Shown one piece after another: positions 8,141-17,081 of a DNA stretch of 64,000 bases; within the stretch, counting starts at the first letter, position 1, and every line of letters begins with the position of its first letter. The stretch comes from Paenibacillus pedocola (GTDB taxonomy: Bacteria; Bacillota; Bacilli; Paenibacillales; Paenibacillaceae): contig NZ_CP134223.1 of assembly GCF_031599675.1 (NCBI RefSeq), positions 5,084,001 through 5,148,000 of the forward strand, given 5' to 3'. Under the pieces are notes generated by a model, which saw nothing but the letters and a program-made list of their open reading frames with translations, made no database searches and was not told the origin of the DNA. Made by a program: the position numbers and the translations under genes.

Positions 8141-9139
8141 TTAACCGCGCAGCCAGCGGGCGGCATCCTTCGCAAAATAAGTGATGATAATATCCGCGCC
8201 TGCGCGCTTCATGCCGGTTAGCATTTCTAGTACAACCGCCTGCTCATCAATCCAGCCTTGCAGCGCCGCTGCTTTGACCATAGAGTATTCACCGCTCACA
8301 TTATAAGCCACCAGCGGCAGATCGAACTGGTCGCGGATGGTCCGGATCACATCCAGATAAGCCAGCGCCGGTTTGACCATCAGCATATCTGCCCCTTCCA
8401 GCACATCGGAATCCGCTTCGCGAATGGCTTCCCGCAGGTTGGCCGGGTCCATCTGATAGGTTTTGCGGTTACCGAACTGCGGTGCGGAATCAGCCGCCTC
8501 ACGGAACGGGCCGTAGAAAGCAGAAGCGTATTTCACCGAATAGGACATAATCGGCACATGCTCGAATCCGTTCTCATCCAACCCGGTACGGATCGCCTGC
8601 ACGAACCCGTCCATCATGTTCGAAGGGGCGATAATATCCGCGCCTGCCTTAGCCTGCGATACCGCAGTCCGGGTTAGCAGCTCCAGCGAAGCATCGTTGA
8701 TCACATCGCCATGCACGACACCATCCACCACATGTGTATGGACCATCCCGCAGTGGCCGTGATCCGTAAATTCGCACAGGCACGTATCCGCAACGACCAG
8801 CAGCTCAGGATACCACTGCTTAATCAGCCGCGTCGCTTCCTGCACAATCCCGTCATCCGCGAAGCCGGAAGTACCGATGGCATCCTTGGTTTCAGGAATT
8901 CCGAACAGCAGGACAGCCGGAATGCCAAGTGCTGCAATCTCGTCCACCTCGGCCTTCAGCATATCCAGTGAAAAATGATATACGCCCGGCATCGAGCCGA
9001 TCTCACTCTTCACTCCTGTTCCATAAGTCACAAAAATCGGCTGGATAAAGTCCAGCGTATTCAGCACCGTCTCCCGCACCATTCCGCGGATTCCGGCAGT
9101 ACCGCGCAGACGGCGGTGCCGGGTAATTGGAAAACTCAT
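8141..9139 (-). CDS. hemB: Delta-aminolevulinic acid dehydratase (porphobilinogen synthase)
   Basis: HemB, 332 residues, condenses two 5-aminolevulinate molecules to porphobilinogen. The metal-site sequence CLCEFTDHGHCG keeps three cysteines, which marks the zinc-dependent class, and both active-site lysine regions are present (MSYSVKYAS and LMVKPALAYLD). The frame opens 16 codons upstream, but ATG at 9139 is chosen because AGGAGGACATACCA lies directly before it and MSFPITRHRRLR is the usual beginning. Unlike its neighbours it is separated from the preceding hem gene by 489 bases that hold a palindrome array. Confidence 0.97.
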   Translation of the reverse strand: MSFPITRHRRLRGTAGIRGMVRETVLNTLDFIQPIFVTYGTGVKSEIGSMPGVYHFSLDMLKAEVDEIAALGIPAVLLFGIPETKDAIGTSGFADDGIVQEATRLIKQWYPELLVVADTCLCEFTDHGHCGMVHTHVVDGVVHGDVINDASLELLTRTAVSQAKAGADIIAPSNMMDGFVQAIRTGLDENGFEHVPIMSYSVKYASAFYGPFREAADSAPQFGNRKTYQMDPANLREAIREADSDVLEGADMLMVKPALAYLDVIRTIRDQFDLPLVAYNVSGEYSMVKAAALQGWIDEQAVVLEMLTGMKRAGADIIITYFAKDAARWLRG

Positions 9140-9348
9140 TGGTATGTCCTCCTGTATAGTAGATATGTAAACACAATCCGAAAGCAATCAGCGCTGTTAA
9201 TGCTTACCCGCCAGTTGCAGCAGCATTCATCTGTTGCTTTGTTCATCACACTGCACATGATTCTGTGCATATAAGCTCAGACGCATTATCACTCTGCTTC
9301 CGTAAACAGTAATCCTGTTCGTAAACCTGCACCTCTCCAACTAACCGC

Positions 9349-9531
9349 AACTGCACTTTGTACAGTTAAATCGCCGATTTGCCTTTGAGTAACCAGTCTA
9401 GCTGTATTTCATACAGTTATTTTTACGGATGAAGCTATTTTAATCCCAATTGAGCAAATATAACTGCACAGAATACAGTTACTTGGCAGGAAGCACAAAT
9501 ATGGCATTGTTAACTGTACAGAATGCAGTTA
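9349..9531. repeat. Intergenic array 1: four palindromes, TAACTGYA-N4-TRCAGTTA
   Basis: Four copies of a 20-bp imperfect palindrome at 9349-9368, 9400-9419, 9462-9481 and 9512-9531; consensus core ACTGYA-N4-TRCAGT flanked by A/T. Centres are 51, 62 and 50 bp apart. The sequence between palindromes is not repeated. The array occupies the 489-base gap between the cobA-hemD stop (9629) and the hemB start (9139); the rest of the gap shows no gene. It has the same geometry as arrays at 12422 and 57886 although the arm sequence is different. Function unknown: hairpins in the hem mRNA or sites for a dimeric DNA-binding protein are both possible. Confidence 0.8.
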
Positions 9532-9628
9532 GCTCATAAGAGCTCAAAGTTACTTCGCACAAAAGCAAACACAAACACCAGACACAGAACCGGTTGCTCC
9601 CGGATCACAGCAACCAGATGACCTGTCT

Positions 9629-11176
9629 CTATCGTAGTCTCGTCGACTCATTCCAGCGGCACAGCTCCTGCACCAGCCCTTCAATCGTCGCCTCTTCCGG
9701 AAGCAGCCCCGGGGTGAGGCCCGCTTCGACTGCGGTTTCTTCCGTCACCGGACCGATGCAGGCGATTGTGACCCCTGCCAGCAGCTGAAGCGGATCTTCC
9801 AGCCCCATGCGCTCCAGGATGCTGATGAAATTACGCACTGTCGAAGAGCTGGTGAAGGTAATCGCATGAATCCGCTTCTCCTCCAGCAGCCTGATCAGCT
9901 CGATATCATCCTCGCCGGTCACCACCGTCTCGTAGGTGTCCACTTCGGTCACTTCAAGCCCCAGCTCCCTCAGCTTGTCCGGCAGCCACTCACGCGCCAG
10001 ATCGCCGCGCGGCAGCAGCACCTTCTGCCCCGGCTCAAGCCGCGGGCCAAAGGCTTCGAGCAGCCCTTCCGCCTGGAAGCGGGCGGGCAGCTCCTCGGCC
10101 ATCAGCCCGCGCTCCGCCAGCGCCGCGGCTGTGGCCGGCCCCACCGCGCCGATCTTCGCGCGGTGCAGGCCGCGGATGTCCACCTTGAGCTCCGCCAGGT
10201 GGCGCCAAAAGAACTCCACGCCGTTCGCGCTCGTGAAGAAAACCCAATCATAAGCATCCAGCGCGCCCAGCGCGGAAGCAATGGCGGCTTTCTTCTCTGC
10301 ACCTTCCGGCATGACCGTCTCAATGACCGGGAACTCGTAGGGTTCCCCGCCGAGTTCCTCAATGCGGTCCACCAGCTCGCTGGCCTGGCTGCGGGCGCGG
10401 GTCACGACGATGCGCTTGCCGAACAACGGCAGCGCCTCTACCCACTGCAGCTGCTTACGCTGCAGCACCACGTCGCCGACGACGATCACCGCCGGCGGCT
10501 GGAAATCAGCCGCCTTGACCTTGTCCTCTATGTCGGCGAGCGTGCCCACAAGCGTCTCCTGATCGGCGCGCGTGCCCCAGCGGACCAGCGCCACCGGCGT
10601 CTCCGGCGGACGCCCGTGCTTGATCAGCTGGGCACTGATGTAGCCGATCTTGGCTACGCCCATCAGGAATACCAGTGTTCCCGTGGCATTCGTGACTTTA
10701 TCCCAATGAATGGAACGATCCAGCTTATCCGGGCTCTCATGACCGGTGATAATCGACAGGGAGGAGGCGTAATCCCGGTGTGTCACCGGAATGCCGGCAT
10801 ACGCCGGCACGCTGATCGCCGACGTGATGCCAGGCACGATCTCATAGTAGATGCCGTGCCGCCGCAGCAGCTCCGCTTCTTCACCCACCCGGCCAAAAAT
10901 CGTCGGGTCTCCGCCCTTAAGCCGCACTACCGTTTTCCCCTCGAGCGCCAAATCAACCAGCAGCTGATTGATCTCCTCCTGCTTCATGGTATGGCGGTCA
11001 GGCAATTTGCCAACGTAGATTTTTTGACCGCCGGGTTTCATATGTTTCAGCAGCCTCGGGCTTGCGAGCCGGTCATAGACCAGCACATCCGCCTTTTGAA
11101 TACACTCCAAGCCCTTTACAGTGATCAGCTTCGCATCTCCCGGACCCGCACCTACCAGATATACTTTCCCCGTCAT
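9629..11176 (-). CDS. cobA-hemD: Fused uroporphyrinogen-III C-methyltransferase / uroporphyrinogen-III synthase
   Basis: A two-domain protein of about 515 residues. Residues 1-245 form an SAM-dependent methyltransferase (CobA/SUMT) with VYLVGAGPGDAKLITVKG, the VVRLKGGDPTIFGRVGEE loop and TLVFLMGV; it makes precorrin-2 for siroheme and cobalamin. Residues about 255-515 are HemD, which cyclises hydroxymethylbilane to uroporphyrinogen III (VVTRARSQASELVDRI, DWVFFTSANGVEFFW, TFTSSSTVRNF). The first ATG (11185) overlaps the hemC stop as ATGA but lies too close to the TAAGGGG site; ATG at 11176 is spaced about nine bases from it, so I use that start. Fusions of these activities are common in Bacillota outside Bacillus. 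Cotranscribed with hemC. Confidence 0.95.
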   Translation of the reverse strand: MTGKVYLVGAGPGDAKLITVKGLECIQKADVLVYDRLASPRLLKHMKPGGQKIYVGKLPDRHTMKQEEINQLLVDLALEGKTVVRLKGGDPTIFGRVGEEAELLRRHGIYYEIVPGITSAISVPAYAGIPVTHRDYASSLSIITGHESPDKLDRSIHWDKVTNATGTLVFLMGVAKIGYISAQLIKHGRPPETPVALVRWGTRADQETLVGTLADIEDKVKAADFQPPAVIVVGDVVLQRKQLQWVEALPLFGKRIVVTRARSQASELVDRIEELGGEPYEFPVIETVMPEGAEKKAAIASALGALDAYDWVFFTSANGVEFFWRHLAELKVDIRGLHRAKIGAVGPATAAALAERGLMAEELPARFQAEGLLEAFGPRLEPGQKVLLPRGDLAREWLPDKLRELGLEVTEVDTYETVVTGEDDIELIRLLEEKRIHAITFTSSSTVRNFISILERMGLEDPLQLLAGVTIACIGPVTEETAVEAGLTPGLLPEEATIEGLVQELCRWNESTRLR

Positions 11177-11181
11177 CTCTA

Positions 11182-12165
11182 TCATCCCCTTACATCCGCC
11201 AAAATCTTCTCCGCACCCCTGGCAATCAGCTTGCGGGCTACCTCTTCGCCCAGCTGCACCGGGTCTTCGCCGCTGCAGGTTTCCTTAAGGATTACCGAGC
11301 CATCCGGTGTTCCGACCATACCGGTCAGTGTAATCACTTGCCCCTTAGTTTCAGCTGTCCGCTCTGTTCCCCCAGCTTCTAGAGCCGCAGCTCCGCCTGC
11401 ACCGAGCACCGCGTAAGCGCCGATCGGTACCTGGCAGCCGCCGTTCAGCGCGCCCAGGAAGGTCCGTTCTGCCGCAACCGTAAGCGCCGTCTGCTCATCA
11501 TTGTAGAGTGCAAGCAGCTTCCGCAGCTCCGTATCATCCTCGCGGCACTCAATGCCGAGCGCACCTTGGCCTACCGCGGGCAGGCACACCTCAGGCGGCA
11601 GATAGGCGCTTACCCGGTCCTGCCAGCCCATCCGCGTCAGTCCGGCGGCAGCCAGCAGAATAGCGTCATATTCGCCGCTCTCCAGCTTCTTAAGCCGTGA
11701 GTCGATATTACCGCGCACCGGCTCAATCACAAGATCCGGCCGCAGGGCAGCCAGCTGGCTGGAGCGGCGCAGACTGCTTGTGCCCACACGCGCGCCCTGC
11801 GGCAGTTCCTCCAGGCTCGATCCCCCGGAAGCAATCAGACAGTCCCTCGGATCCACCCGCTTCGGAACAGCGCCATTCATTAAGCCCTCCGGCAATTCGG
11901 AAGGCATATCCTTCATACTATGTACTGCCATATCGATTTCACGGGCCAGCATCGCCTGCTCAATTTCCTTCACGAACAGTCCCTTGCCGCCTACTTTGGA
12001 TAAGGTCACATCCAGAATACGGTCGCCCTTGGTCACGATTTTGTGCACCTCAAAGGTGAAATCGAAGCCATGCTCCGCACTTAGCCGTGTAAGATCCTCA
12101 ATGACATGCCCTGTCTGGGTCAGCGCCAGAGCACTTTGTCTGCTGCCTACAATAATTTTACGCAT
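11182..12165 (-). CDS. hemC: Hydroxymethylbilane synthase (porphobilinogen deaminase)
   Basis: HemC, 327 residues, joins four porphobilinogens to hydroxymethylbilane. The dipyrromethane cofactor cysteine is in LNGGCQVPIGAY, and the substrate-binding blocks GSRQSALALTQTG, VHSMKDMPSELPEG and GTSSLRRSSQL are intact. The open frame runs 17 codons further upstream, but ATG at 12165 follows GGGAGGAATGAAAG and begins the standard MRKIIVGSRQSALA. It is preceded by a 560-base gap with array 2 and overlaps the next gene by four bases. Confidence 0.97.
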   Translation of the reverse strand: MRKIIVGSRQSALALTQTGHVIEDLTRLSAEHGFDFTFEVHKIVTKGDRILDVTLSKVGGKGLFVKEIEQAMLAREIDMAVHSMKDMPSELPEGLMNGAVPKRVDPRDCLIASGGSSLEELPQGARVGTSSLRRSSQLAALRPDLVIEPVRGNIDSRLKKLESGEYDAILLAAAGLTRMGWQDRVSAYLPPEVCLPAVGQGALGIECREDDTELRKLLALYNDEQTALTVAAERTFLGALNGGCQVPIGAYAVLGAGGAAALEAGGTERTAETKGQVITLTGMVGTPDGSVILKETCSGEDPVQLGEEVARKLIARGAEKILADVRG

Positions 12166-12421
12166 TCTTTCATTCCTCCCGGTAACATCGCTCTGTCTTA
12201 CTGCTCTCCCAATCATTGTACTCTTATCTAATCCGGGGCAAGCCTGCCGTTCATCCGTCTACCTGCTATGAGCAGCTGCTTCTAACTATCCACACTATCT
12301 GCCTGGAGCTGTCCGGTGTGGAGTTACCTCCCACAGTAATCATAGGGATAAATAATGGTGTATATGCCGCAAACTAGAGGGCTGCATGGCATAGTTTGTT
12401 TCAAAAAAGTATTATCCAATA

Positions 12422-12610
12422 ATTAATTGGATTTGCTCCATCTAATCCCATCATATTCCGATATTTACGATGATTAGTTGGAAAACCTCCACCTAATTCG
12501 GTCCACACATCCATCTGGGCTCAATTTCGATACATTTAAGTGGAGTTATTCCCACTAGCACTCTGATTTCAAGTTTAAATTGAGAATTAGGTGGAGTAAT
12601 TCCACTTAGC
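12422..12610. repeat. Intergenic array 2: four palindromes, TTAGGTGGA-N5-TCCACCTAA type
   Basis: Four 25-bp imperfect palindromes at 12422-12446, 12473-12497, 12535-12559 and 12586-12610. Arms vary around ATTAGKTGGA and TCCAMCTAAT with a five-base centre. Centres are 51, 62 and 51 bp apart. A fifth, different inverted repeat with wider loop (CAAACTA at 12370-12376, TAGTTTG at 12392-12398) is centred 50 bp to the left and may belong to the unit. The gap between the Met8-like stop (12726) and hemC start (12165) is otherwise without a gene. Same geometry as the arrays at 9349 and 57886. Confidence 0.8.
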
Positions 12611-12725
12611 TTGAGCTGCAGATGATCTCTACAACAATTTCCTTAAAATCCGTTAAGCCGGGTCATAAAACCGGTTCCGCCATGGCCACTACCCGGCATT
12701 AGTACCCCCCGGCTGCCTCCCGGCA

Positions 12726-13373
12726 CTAATCGCCCCGGTTCCCGGCGATCCACGCCTCCACATCCTGCGGAGTCCATTCTATAAAGGTGCCCTGCCGCAT
12801 CTCATTCAACACGTCCAGCCGGCTAAGCCTGCGCAGAAGCCGCCCCCGCACCTCAGCCGAGGGCTCGCGCCGCTTGATCTCGGTGCGCAGCTGATGCAAA
12901 AAATCCAGGTACGGTTCGTATTCCTCACCCAGTACCTCGCTCAGCTGCTCCGTAATCCTGGCGGCAGCAGACGGCCCTGCGCCTGAAGTTGAGACGGCTA
13001 CAGTCAGTCTTCCCCGGCGCAGAACACCGGGTGTGATGAAATTCCCCGCCTCAGCCCGGCTGGCCACATTCACCGGAAGTCCAAGCGAACGCGCCTCCGC
13101 AGCCACTTGCTCATTCACCGCATCATCACTACTCGCGGCATATACCAAAAAAGCCCCCCGGAGATCACCGGGTGCATAGCTGCGGTTCAACCAGTTCAGC
13201 CCGCCGGCCTCAACAAGCGCGCTAAGCGCCGCACTCAGCGAGGGGCTGACAACAACGACCGCCGCCTCAGCATCAAGGAGCGCCAGCACTCTGCGCTCCG
13301 CTACGGCTCCACCGCCGATAACAATTACCTTCTGTCCCCTGAGATCCAGCATAACCGGCATATAATAGCTCAT
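12726..13373 (-). CDS. Precorrin-2 dehydrogenase / sirohydrochlorin ferrochelatase-like (Met8/YlnF family)
   Basis: A 215-residue protein with an N-terminal Rossmann domain (VIVIGGGAVAERRVLALLDA) and the family block STSGAGPSAAARI before a helical C-terminal part. Such enzymes oxidise precorrin-2 to sirohydrochlorin with NAD, and some also insert iron to give siroheme. It complements the CobA domain encoded two genes downstream, so the operon can make siroheme as well as heme. Whether it has chelatase activity cannot be told. A GTG at 13382 overlaps the hemX stop, but GGGAGG is best placed for ATG at 13373, which I use. Confidence 0.88.
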   Translation of the reverse strand: MSYYMPVMLDLRGQKVIVIGGGAVAERRVLALLDAEAAVVVVSPSLSAALSALVEAGGLNWLNRSYAPGDLRGAFLVYAASSDDAVNEQVAAEARSLGLPVNVASRAEAGNFITPGVLRRGRLTVAVSTSGAGPSAAARITEQLSEVLGEEYEPYLDFLHQLRTEIKRREPSAEVRGRLLRRLSRLDVLNEMRQGTFIEWTPQDVEAWIAGNRGD

Positions 13374-13378
13374 CCCGC

Positions 13379-14206
13379 TCACCTCCCGCCCCAGCCATGA
13401 AATTCAGACAACGAATTCAGCAGGAAGTTGAGGATAATGAAGGCGTAGCCCGATATGGCCCAGCGGGCCATAATGGTGCCGCTTCTCCGTCCGGACCGTT
13501 TAAGGACAATATAAATAACATATACCCCCAGCCCGAGCAGTGTCGTCAGCACCTTGGAATCCTGAAACAGCGGCGTCCGCCCCTCAGCGATAATCGACGT
13601 AGCAGCCAGCAGCAGGGAGACGATCAGCAGCGGCACTCCGGCAAGGATTGCGGAATACGAATATTTGTCCATCGTTTCGAGACTCGGCAGGCGGCGGATA
13701 CGGTCATCCCACTTTTTATTTTTGAGCTTCGTGTGCAGGAACAGGTACATTATCGCAAATACGGTCCCCAGTGTCAGTGCGCCAAAGCTCAGATTGGCCA
13801 AAATAATATGCATCGCCAGCCAGCCGTGCACCGCACTCCAGCTTTCTAGGCTATGATCTGCCGCCGTCAGCCATACCCGGTTCAGCAAAAACACACTGAA
13901 GCCGGCTCCGCTGAGCAGCAGAATGGTGAATTCACCGCCGCGCGTATACGCAACGGCCAGCGATGTCACAACGATACTGAAGGAAAACCAGAACAGGAAG
14001 TCATAGGGAGTAAAAATCGGCAGGCCCCTTTCCTGGGAAAAGCGCACGGCAAGCCCGCCGGATTGCAAAATACCCACAACGGCAAGAAGCCCTGTGCCTA
14101 TCCGCTTTCCGCCCGGATTACGCCGAAGGCAATCCGAGAAAATAAACAGCAGGCTCAGGGCATATAGCAGCAGAGCAGTATCATATATTCCGTTCAGCAG
14201 TTGCAT
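13379..14206 (-). CDS. hemX: HemX/CcsA-type membrane protein
   Basis: About 275 residues with roughly eight hydrophobic segments and the CcsA/CcmC-type cytochrome assembly fold; HGWLAMHIILANLSFGALTLG and the final SEFHGWGGR fit the family. In B. subtilis HemX sits directly after hemA and lowers the cellular level of HemA; the same order here supports that name. The first GTG at 14215 overlaps the hemA stop (GTGA); ATG at 14206 is an equally plausible start three codons in. The downstream Met8-like gene overlaps or abuts its end. Confidence 0.88.
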   Translation of the reverse strand: MQLLNGIYDTALLLYALSLLFIFSDCLRRNPGGKRIGTGLLAVVGILQSGGLAVRFSQERGLPIFTPYDFLFWFSFSIVVTSLAVAYTRGGEFTILLLSGAGFSVFLLNRVWLTAADHSLESWSAVHGWLAMHIILANLSFGALTLGTVFAIMYLFLHTKLKNKKWDDRIRRLPSLETMDKYSYSAILAGVPLLIVSLLLAATSIIAEGRTPLFQDSKVLTTLLGLGVYVIYIVLKRSGRRSGTIMARWAISGYAFIILNFLLNSLSEFHGWGGR

Positions 14207-14211
14207 GCTAC

Positions 14212-15603
14212 TCACCCGCCCAGCAGGCCTGCCGGAGCAAAGACGGTCTTAGGCACATTGAAATCAGGGGTAGATGCACGTTCTTTGTCATTCTGCTGCA
14301 CCGGAGCATTACTGCTTCCGCCTGGGCCGGCTTCAAGCTGCTCCTGCAGGGCGAAGATTTGCGTGAAATACTCCAGAGCTTCATTCCCCTGACTGCCGCC
14401 GGACAATTCCTTAATGACGTTAATCGGGTCATGCATCATCTGGTTCACGATGCTCTTCGTCAGACGGCGGATTACCTTGCGCTGATGCTCATCCAGCTCA
14501 GGCAGCTTATTGAACAGGCTGTCCATCGTCTCTTCATAAATTCCGTTCGATTTGTCCTGCAGCGCACGGATCACAGGTCTGACCCCAAGTGTCTTCAGCC
14601 ACACCTGGAATTCGTCCATCTCGCCTGCGATCATGACTTCGATCTTCGCGGCTTCGCTGCGGCGCATCTCAAGATTACTCTCCACGATGCCCTCCAGATC
14701 ATCAATATCATAGAGGAAGACATCCGGGACGCTCGAGGCCGCCGGATCAATATCACGCGGAACGGCAATGTCTATCATGAACAGCGGCCGCGAAGGGCGG
14801 CGCTTCATACCGGCGGCCACCTGATCAGCAGTCAGTATATAGCCATCCGCTCCCGTGGAGCTGATAATAATATCTACATCATCAAGATGCTTCAGGGCTT
14901 CATCAATGGTACTTGGCTTGCCGGAGAACTTCTCCGCCAGCTCCACTGCCCGTGCCAGGGTACGGTTGGCGACAATAACCTCAGCCGCGCCGCTGCTGTA
15001 CAGATGCTTCACCGTAAGCTCGCTCATTTTGCCTGCGCCGAGGATCAGCACTCTTTTGCCGGTAAACATGCCAAAGATACGCTTGCCCAGCTCGACAGCC
15101 GCATAGCTGACCGAAACGGCACTCTCTCCAATGGAGGTCTCGCTGTGCGCCCGTTTGCCAAGAGTCACCGCCTGTTTGAACAGCTGGTTGAACCAGGTAC
15201 CGGTCACACCCTCACTCTGTGCAGTCAAAAAAGAATTGCGCACCTGTCCCAGAATCTGCGTCTCACCAATTACCATTGAATCCAGACCACAGGTCACACG
15301 GAACAGATGGGCAATCGCCTGCTCATCTTCATATATATACATATGCTGCGTAAATTGTTCACTTTTCACATGAAACCACTGCTCCATGAAGCTGCGGATG
15401 AAATATCCGCACATATGAAGCCGGTCTACGACCACATAAATTTCCGTCCGGTTGCAGGTGGCCACGATGACCCCTTCCAGCACGCTTTTGGTCTTCATCA
15501 GCTGATGAAGCGCTCCGGGCAAGTCCCTTTCGGCAAAAGCGAACTGCTCTCTCACCTCAACGGGAGCCGTACGGTAATTCAGGCCAACGACGACAATATG
15601 CAT
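14212..15603 (-). CDS. hemA: Glutamyl-tRNA reductase
   Basis: HemA, 463 residues, reduces glutamyl-tRNA with NADPH to glutamate-1-semialdehyde, the committed step of the pathway. The catalytic Cys50 is in VIVATCNRTEIY, the NADPH loop is VLILGAGKMSELTVKHL, and the helical dimerisation tail is complete up to about residue 420. A further ~35-residue Gly/Ser/Pro-rich tail (GPGGSSNAPVQQ region) extends beyond the usual length. First gene of the tetrapyrrole operon. A weak AGGATGGTG site precedes the ATG at 15603. Confidence 0.97.
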   Translation of the reverse strand: MHIVVVGLNYRTAPVEVREQFAFAERDLPGALHQLMKTKSVLEGVIVATCNRTEIYVVVDRLHMCGYFIRSFMEQWFHVKSEQFTQHMYIYEDEQAIAHLFRVTCGLDSMVIGETQILGQVRNSFLTAQSEGVTGTWFNQLFKQAVTLGKRAHSETSIGESAVSVSYAAVELGKRIFGMFTGKRVLILGAGKMSELTVKHLYSSGAAEVIVANRTLARAVELAEKFSGKPSTIDEALKHLDDVDIIISSTGADGYILTADQVAAGMKRRPSRPLFMIDIAVPRDIDPAASSVPDVFLYDIDDLEGIVESNLEMRRSEAAKIEVMIAGEMDEFQVWLKTLGVRPVIRALQDKSNGIYEETMDSLFNKLPELDEHQRKVIRRLTKSIVNQMMHDPINVIKELSGGSQGNEALEYFTQIFALQEQLEAGPGGSSNAPVQQNDKERASTPDFNVPKTVFAPAGLLGG

Positions 15604-15712
15604 CGCTTGTTCACCATCCTAGTCTCTATTCAGTGGTGCAGGCACTGTTACAATTTGATCGGATTAATTGGGTCGTCTTTCACAAGTCCCCAAATCACGT
15701 GTGTTAAGTATA

Positions 15713-15728
15713 TCACATCAAAATGTGA
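15713..15728. promoter_or_regulatory. Palindrome upstream of hemA
   Basis: TCACAT at 15713-15718 and ATGTGA at 15723-15728 form a perfect 6-bp inverted repeat with a 4-base centre, about 110 bases upstream of the hemA start. It overlaps a TATACT-like -10 element read on the minus strand, so it could be an operator; it is also followed by TTTTT on the plus strand and could form a weak terminator. No known regulator site is recognised. Confidence 0.3.
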
Positions 15729-15782
15729 CTTTTTGTATAACCTTTGAACTATTTATGACATCCAGATAATAATAATTATAAA

Positions 15783-15809
15783 TAAAAAACCATAAAAGCG
15801 CTATGGTTT
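15783..15809 (-). terminator. Rho-independent terminator of the PP2C gene
   Basis: Seven-bp stem AAACCAT (15787-15793) with ATGGTTT (15803-15809), a nine-base loop, and a run of U on the minus-strand transcript. It lies about 30 bases after the PP2C stop codon. Confidence 0.65.
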
Positions 15810-15839
15810 ATGATGGGTTATTTTTTCATTATTTATGAA

Positions 15840-16679
15840 TCAGATAAAGCGCAGCACCAGACCTGTTTTGTCATCCGATATTTTCAGGCGGGGAACTTTC
15901 TGCAGCATTGCATCTTCCTGTTCAGCAGCATAAATGTCATTTGCACATTGCTGAAGCCCTTTGCGATCGATATCGGCAATAAGACCCTCCCAGCCCCCGG
16001 CACCTGTAAACAGACCATCACTAATTAAATAGAGGCTCTCCACATTCGCCCGGTTGAACGTCCCTTTCTCCAGGAAAAGCGGGAACTCCGGACTGCCGTT
16101 CATCACTCCGTATCCTTCCAGCGTGTTAGCCTTTCTACGGTTATCCTGAAGCATTGGAGTAAGCAGCCTCCGGAGCTCCACCGGATCTGTTACCCCTCCT
16201 GCACGCAGCTCTGCCATCCGGTTCAGCGTCCTCTGATCAATATGAGCTACCTGGGTATGGGTGAGCACTCTCACCGAACCATCCCTGTACCTGCACAGCA
16301 GCATGCAGTCTCCGGACTGTATATATTCTATGGAATACGCATGTACTTTGATAATGACGTAAGCAGCAGACCAAAGTGAAGAAGAATCCGTAATATCCAC
16401 ACCTTCCGCTACCATCGCCTCCCGCAAACGCTCGTTGGCTTCAATAGCTGCAAGCTCTAACGGCCGCTGTTCGATCGCTGAAAAATATTCGGCAGCAAGC
16501 CGGGCAGCCAAATATCCCCCGGTAAATCCCTCCTGATTACGGTAAGGTGAAAGTGAAGTCGCCCCATCGACCACTCCGTAGATATACGCCGGCTCATTGA
16601 CCACCAGCGCATCCTCATTCCACTCGCCGTCTCCTTGTAATGAATAGGTCTCCATTTTCCACTGGCTCATGCTGTCCAT
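15840..16679 (-). CDS. PP2C-family serine/threonine phosphatase
   Basis: A 279-residue protein of the metal-dependent PPM/PP2C fold. Metal-ligand and core motifs are visible in order: QGDGEWNEDALVV, YGVVDGATSL, a GGYLAARLAAEYF helix, IQSGDCMLLCRYRDGS, and LISDGLFTGAGG. It is single-domain and cytoplasmic with no sensor or membrane span. ATG at 16679 has AAAGG at suitable distance; the open frame starts three codons earlier at a TTG. It has its own terminator and stands alone between the hem operon and the purine genes. Substrate unknown. Confidence 0.83.
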   Translation of the reverse strand: MDSMSQWKMETYSLQGDGEWNEDALVVNEPAYIYGVVDGATSLSPYRNQEGFTGGYLAARLAAEYFSAIEQRPLELAAIEANERLREAMVAEGVDITDSSSLWSAAYVIIKVHAYSIEYIQSGDCMLLCRYRDGSVRVLTHTQVAHIDQRTLNRMAELRAGGVTDPVELRRLLTPMLQDNRRKANTLEGYGVMNGSPEFPLFLEKGTFNRANVESLYLISDGLFTGAGGWEGLIADIDRKGLQQCANDIYAAEQEDAMLQKVPRLKISDDKTGLVLRFI

Positions 16680-16858
16680 AGCTCTCAACCTTTCTGTATC
16701 AGGAATCCAGTCCTAAAAAAGCAATTACTTCTGCTGGTTCACGCGAAATGTACCGATTGATTGAACTATTTCACTAAAATACCTCAATTCCCCTTCTTTC
16801 GCGACAAATTAATACATGCGTCTATTTTATGTTATGTTTCATAACACAAATTCTAGGA

Positions 16859-16887
16859 TTGACACACTTTATTGCGGGTGATAGCAT
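16859..16887 (+). promoter_or_regulatory. Sigma-A-type promoter of the purine salvage unit
   Basis: A perfect TTGACA at 16859-16864, a 17-base spacer and TAGCAT at 16882-16887. Transcription from here would begin about 45 bases before the purine-type aptamer, giving a leader of about 255 bases before the first start codon. Confidence 0.6.
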
Positions 16888-16940
16888 ATAACAAAATGAT
16901 CAAGGTTATGATTCCTTACATGAAGCCCACAATCACATAC

Positions 16941-17012
16941 CTCTTGTATAAGCTCATTAATTTGGTTTGAGCGTTTCTACAGGCAACCGTAAATTGCCCC
17001 AGGCTACAAGAG
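16941..17012 (+). ncRNA. Purine riboswitch aptamer, guanine type
   Basis: The 72-base element has every part of the purine aptamer. P1 is CTCTTGTA (16941-16948) with TACAAGAG (17005-17012); J1/2 is TAA; P2 is GCTCA/TGAGC with a loop containing ATTTGG; J2/3 is the hallmark GTTTCTAC (16973-16980); P3 is GGCAA/TTGCC with loop CCGTAAA; J3/1 contains GGCTAC. The specifier base before TAC is C, which in this class pairs with guanine rather than adenine. It precedes a phosphoribosyltransferase, IMP dehydrogenase and HPRT, all purine genes. Recognised by recalled consensus; no covariance search was run. Confidence 0.9.
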
Positions 17013-17081
17013 ATACCGCAAGACAGAAGAATCCCAGGCCGAGCAGCCGCCGACTTTGATGTGCCCGCTCTTCTCTGGTGA

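Noticed and set aside
9866..11416. Long plus-strand frame opposite cobA-hemD (516 codons)
   Set aside because: Mirror frame of a GC-rich gene; basic, low-information product, no binding site, and the opposite strand is fully explained by cobA-hemD and hemC.
9349..12610. Arrays 1 and 2 as CRISPR arrays
   Set aside because: Repeats are 20-25 bp and diverge from copy to copy, only four units exist, gaps alternate between about 26-31 and 37-42 bp, and no cas gene is near.
9588..12676. AACCGGTT shared by the right flanks of arrays 1 (9588-9595) and 2 (12669-12676), 70-75 bp from the last palindrome
   Set aside because: Absent near array 3 and only eight bases long, so chance is a sufficient explanation at present.
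12640..12725. Cobalamin riboswitch in the tetrapyrrole operon
   Set aside because: A GCCACT string occurs, but the remaining conserved B12 aptamer elements are not found around it.
12698..12730. Hairpin ATTAGT/ACTAAT at the end of the Met8-like gene as terminator
   Set aside because: Six A/T-rich pairs, a long loop and no T-tract; the downstream hem genes are presumably cotranscribed.
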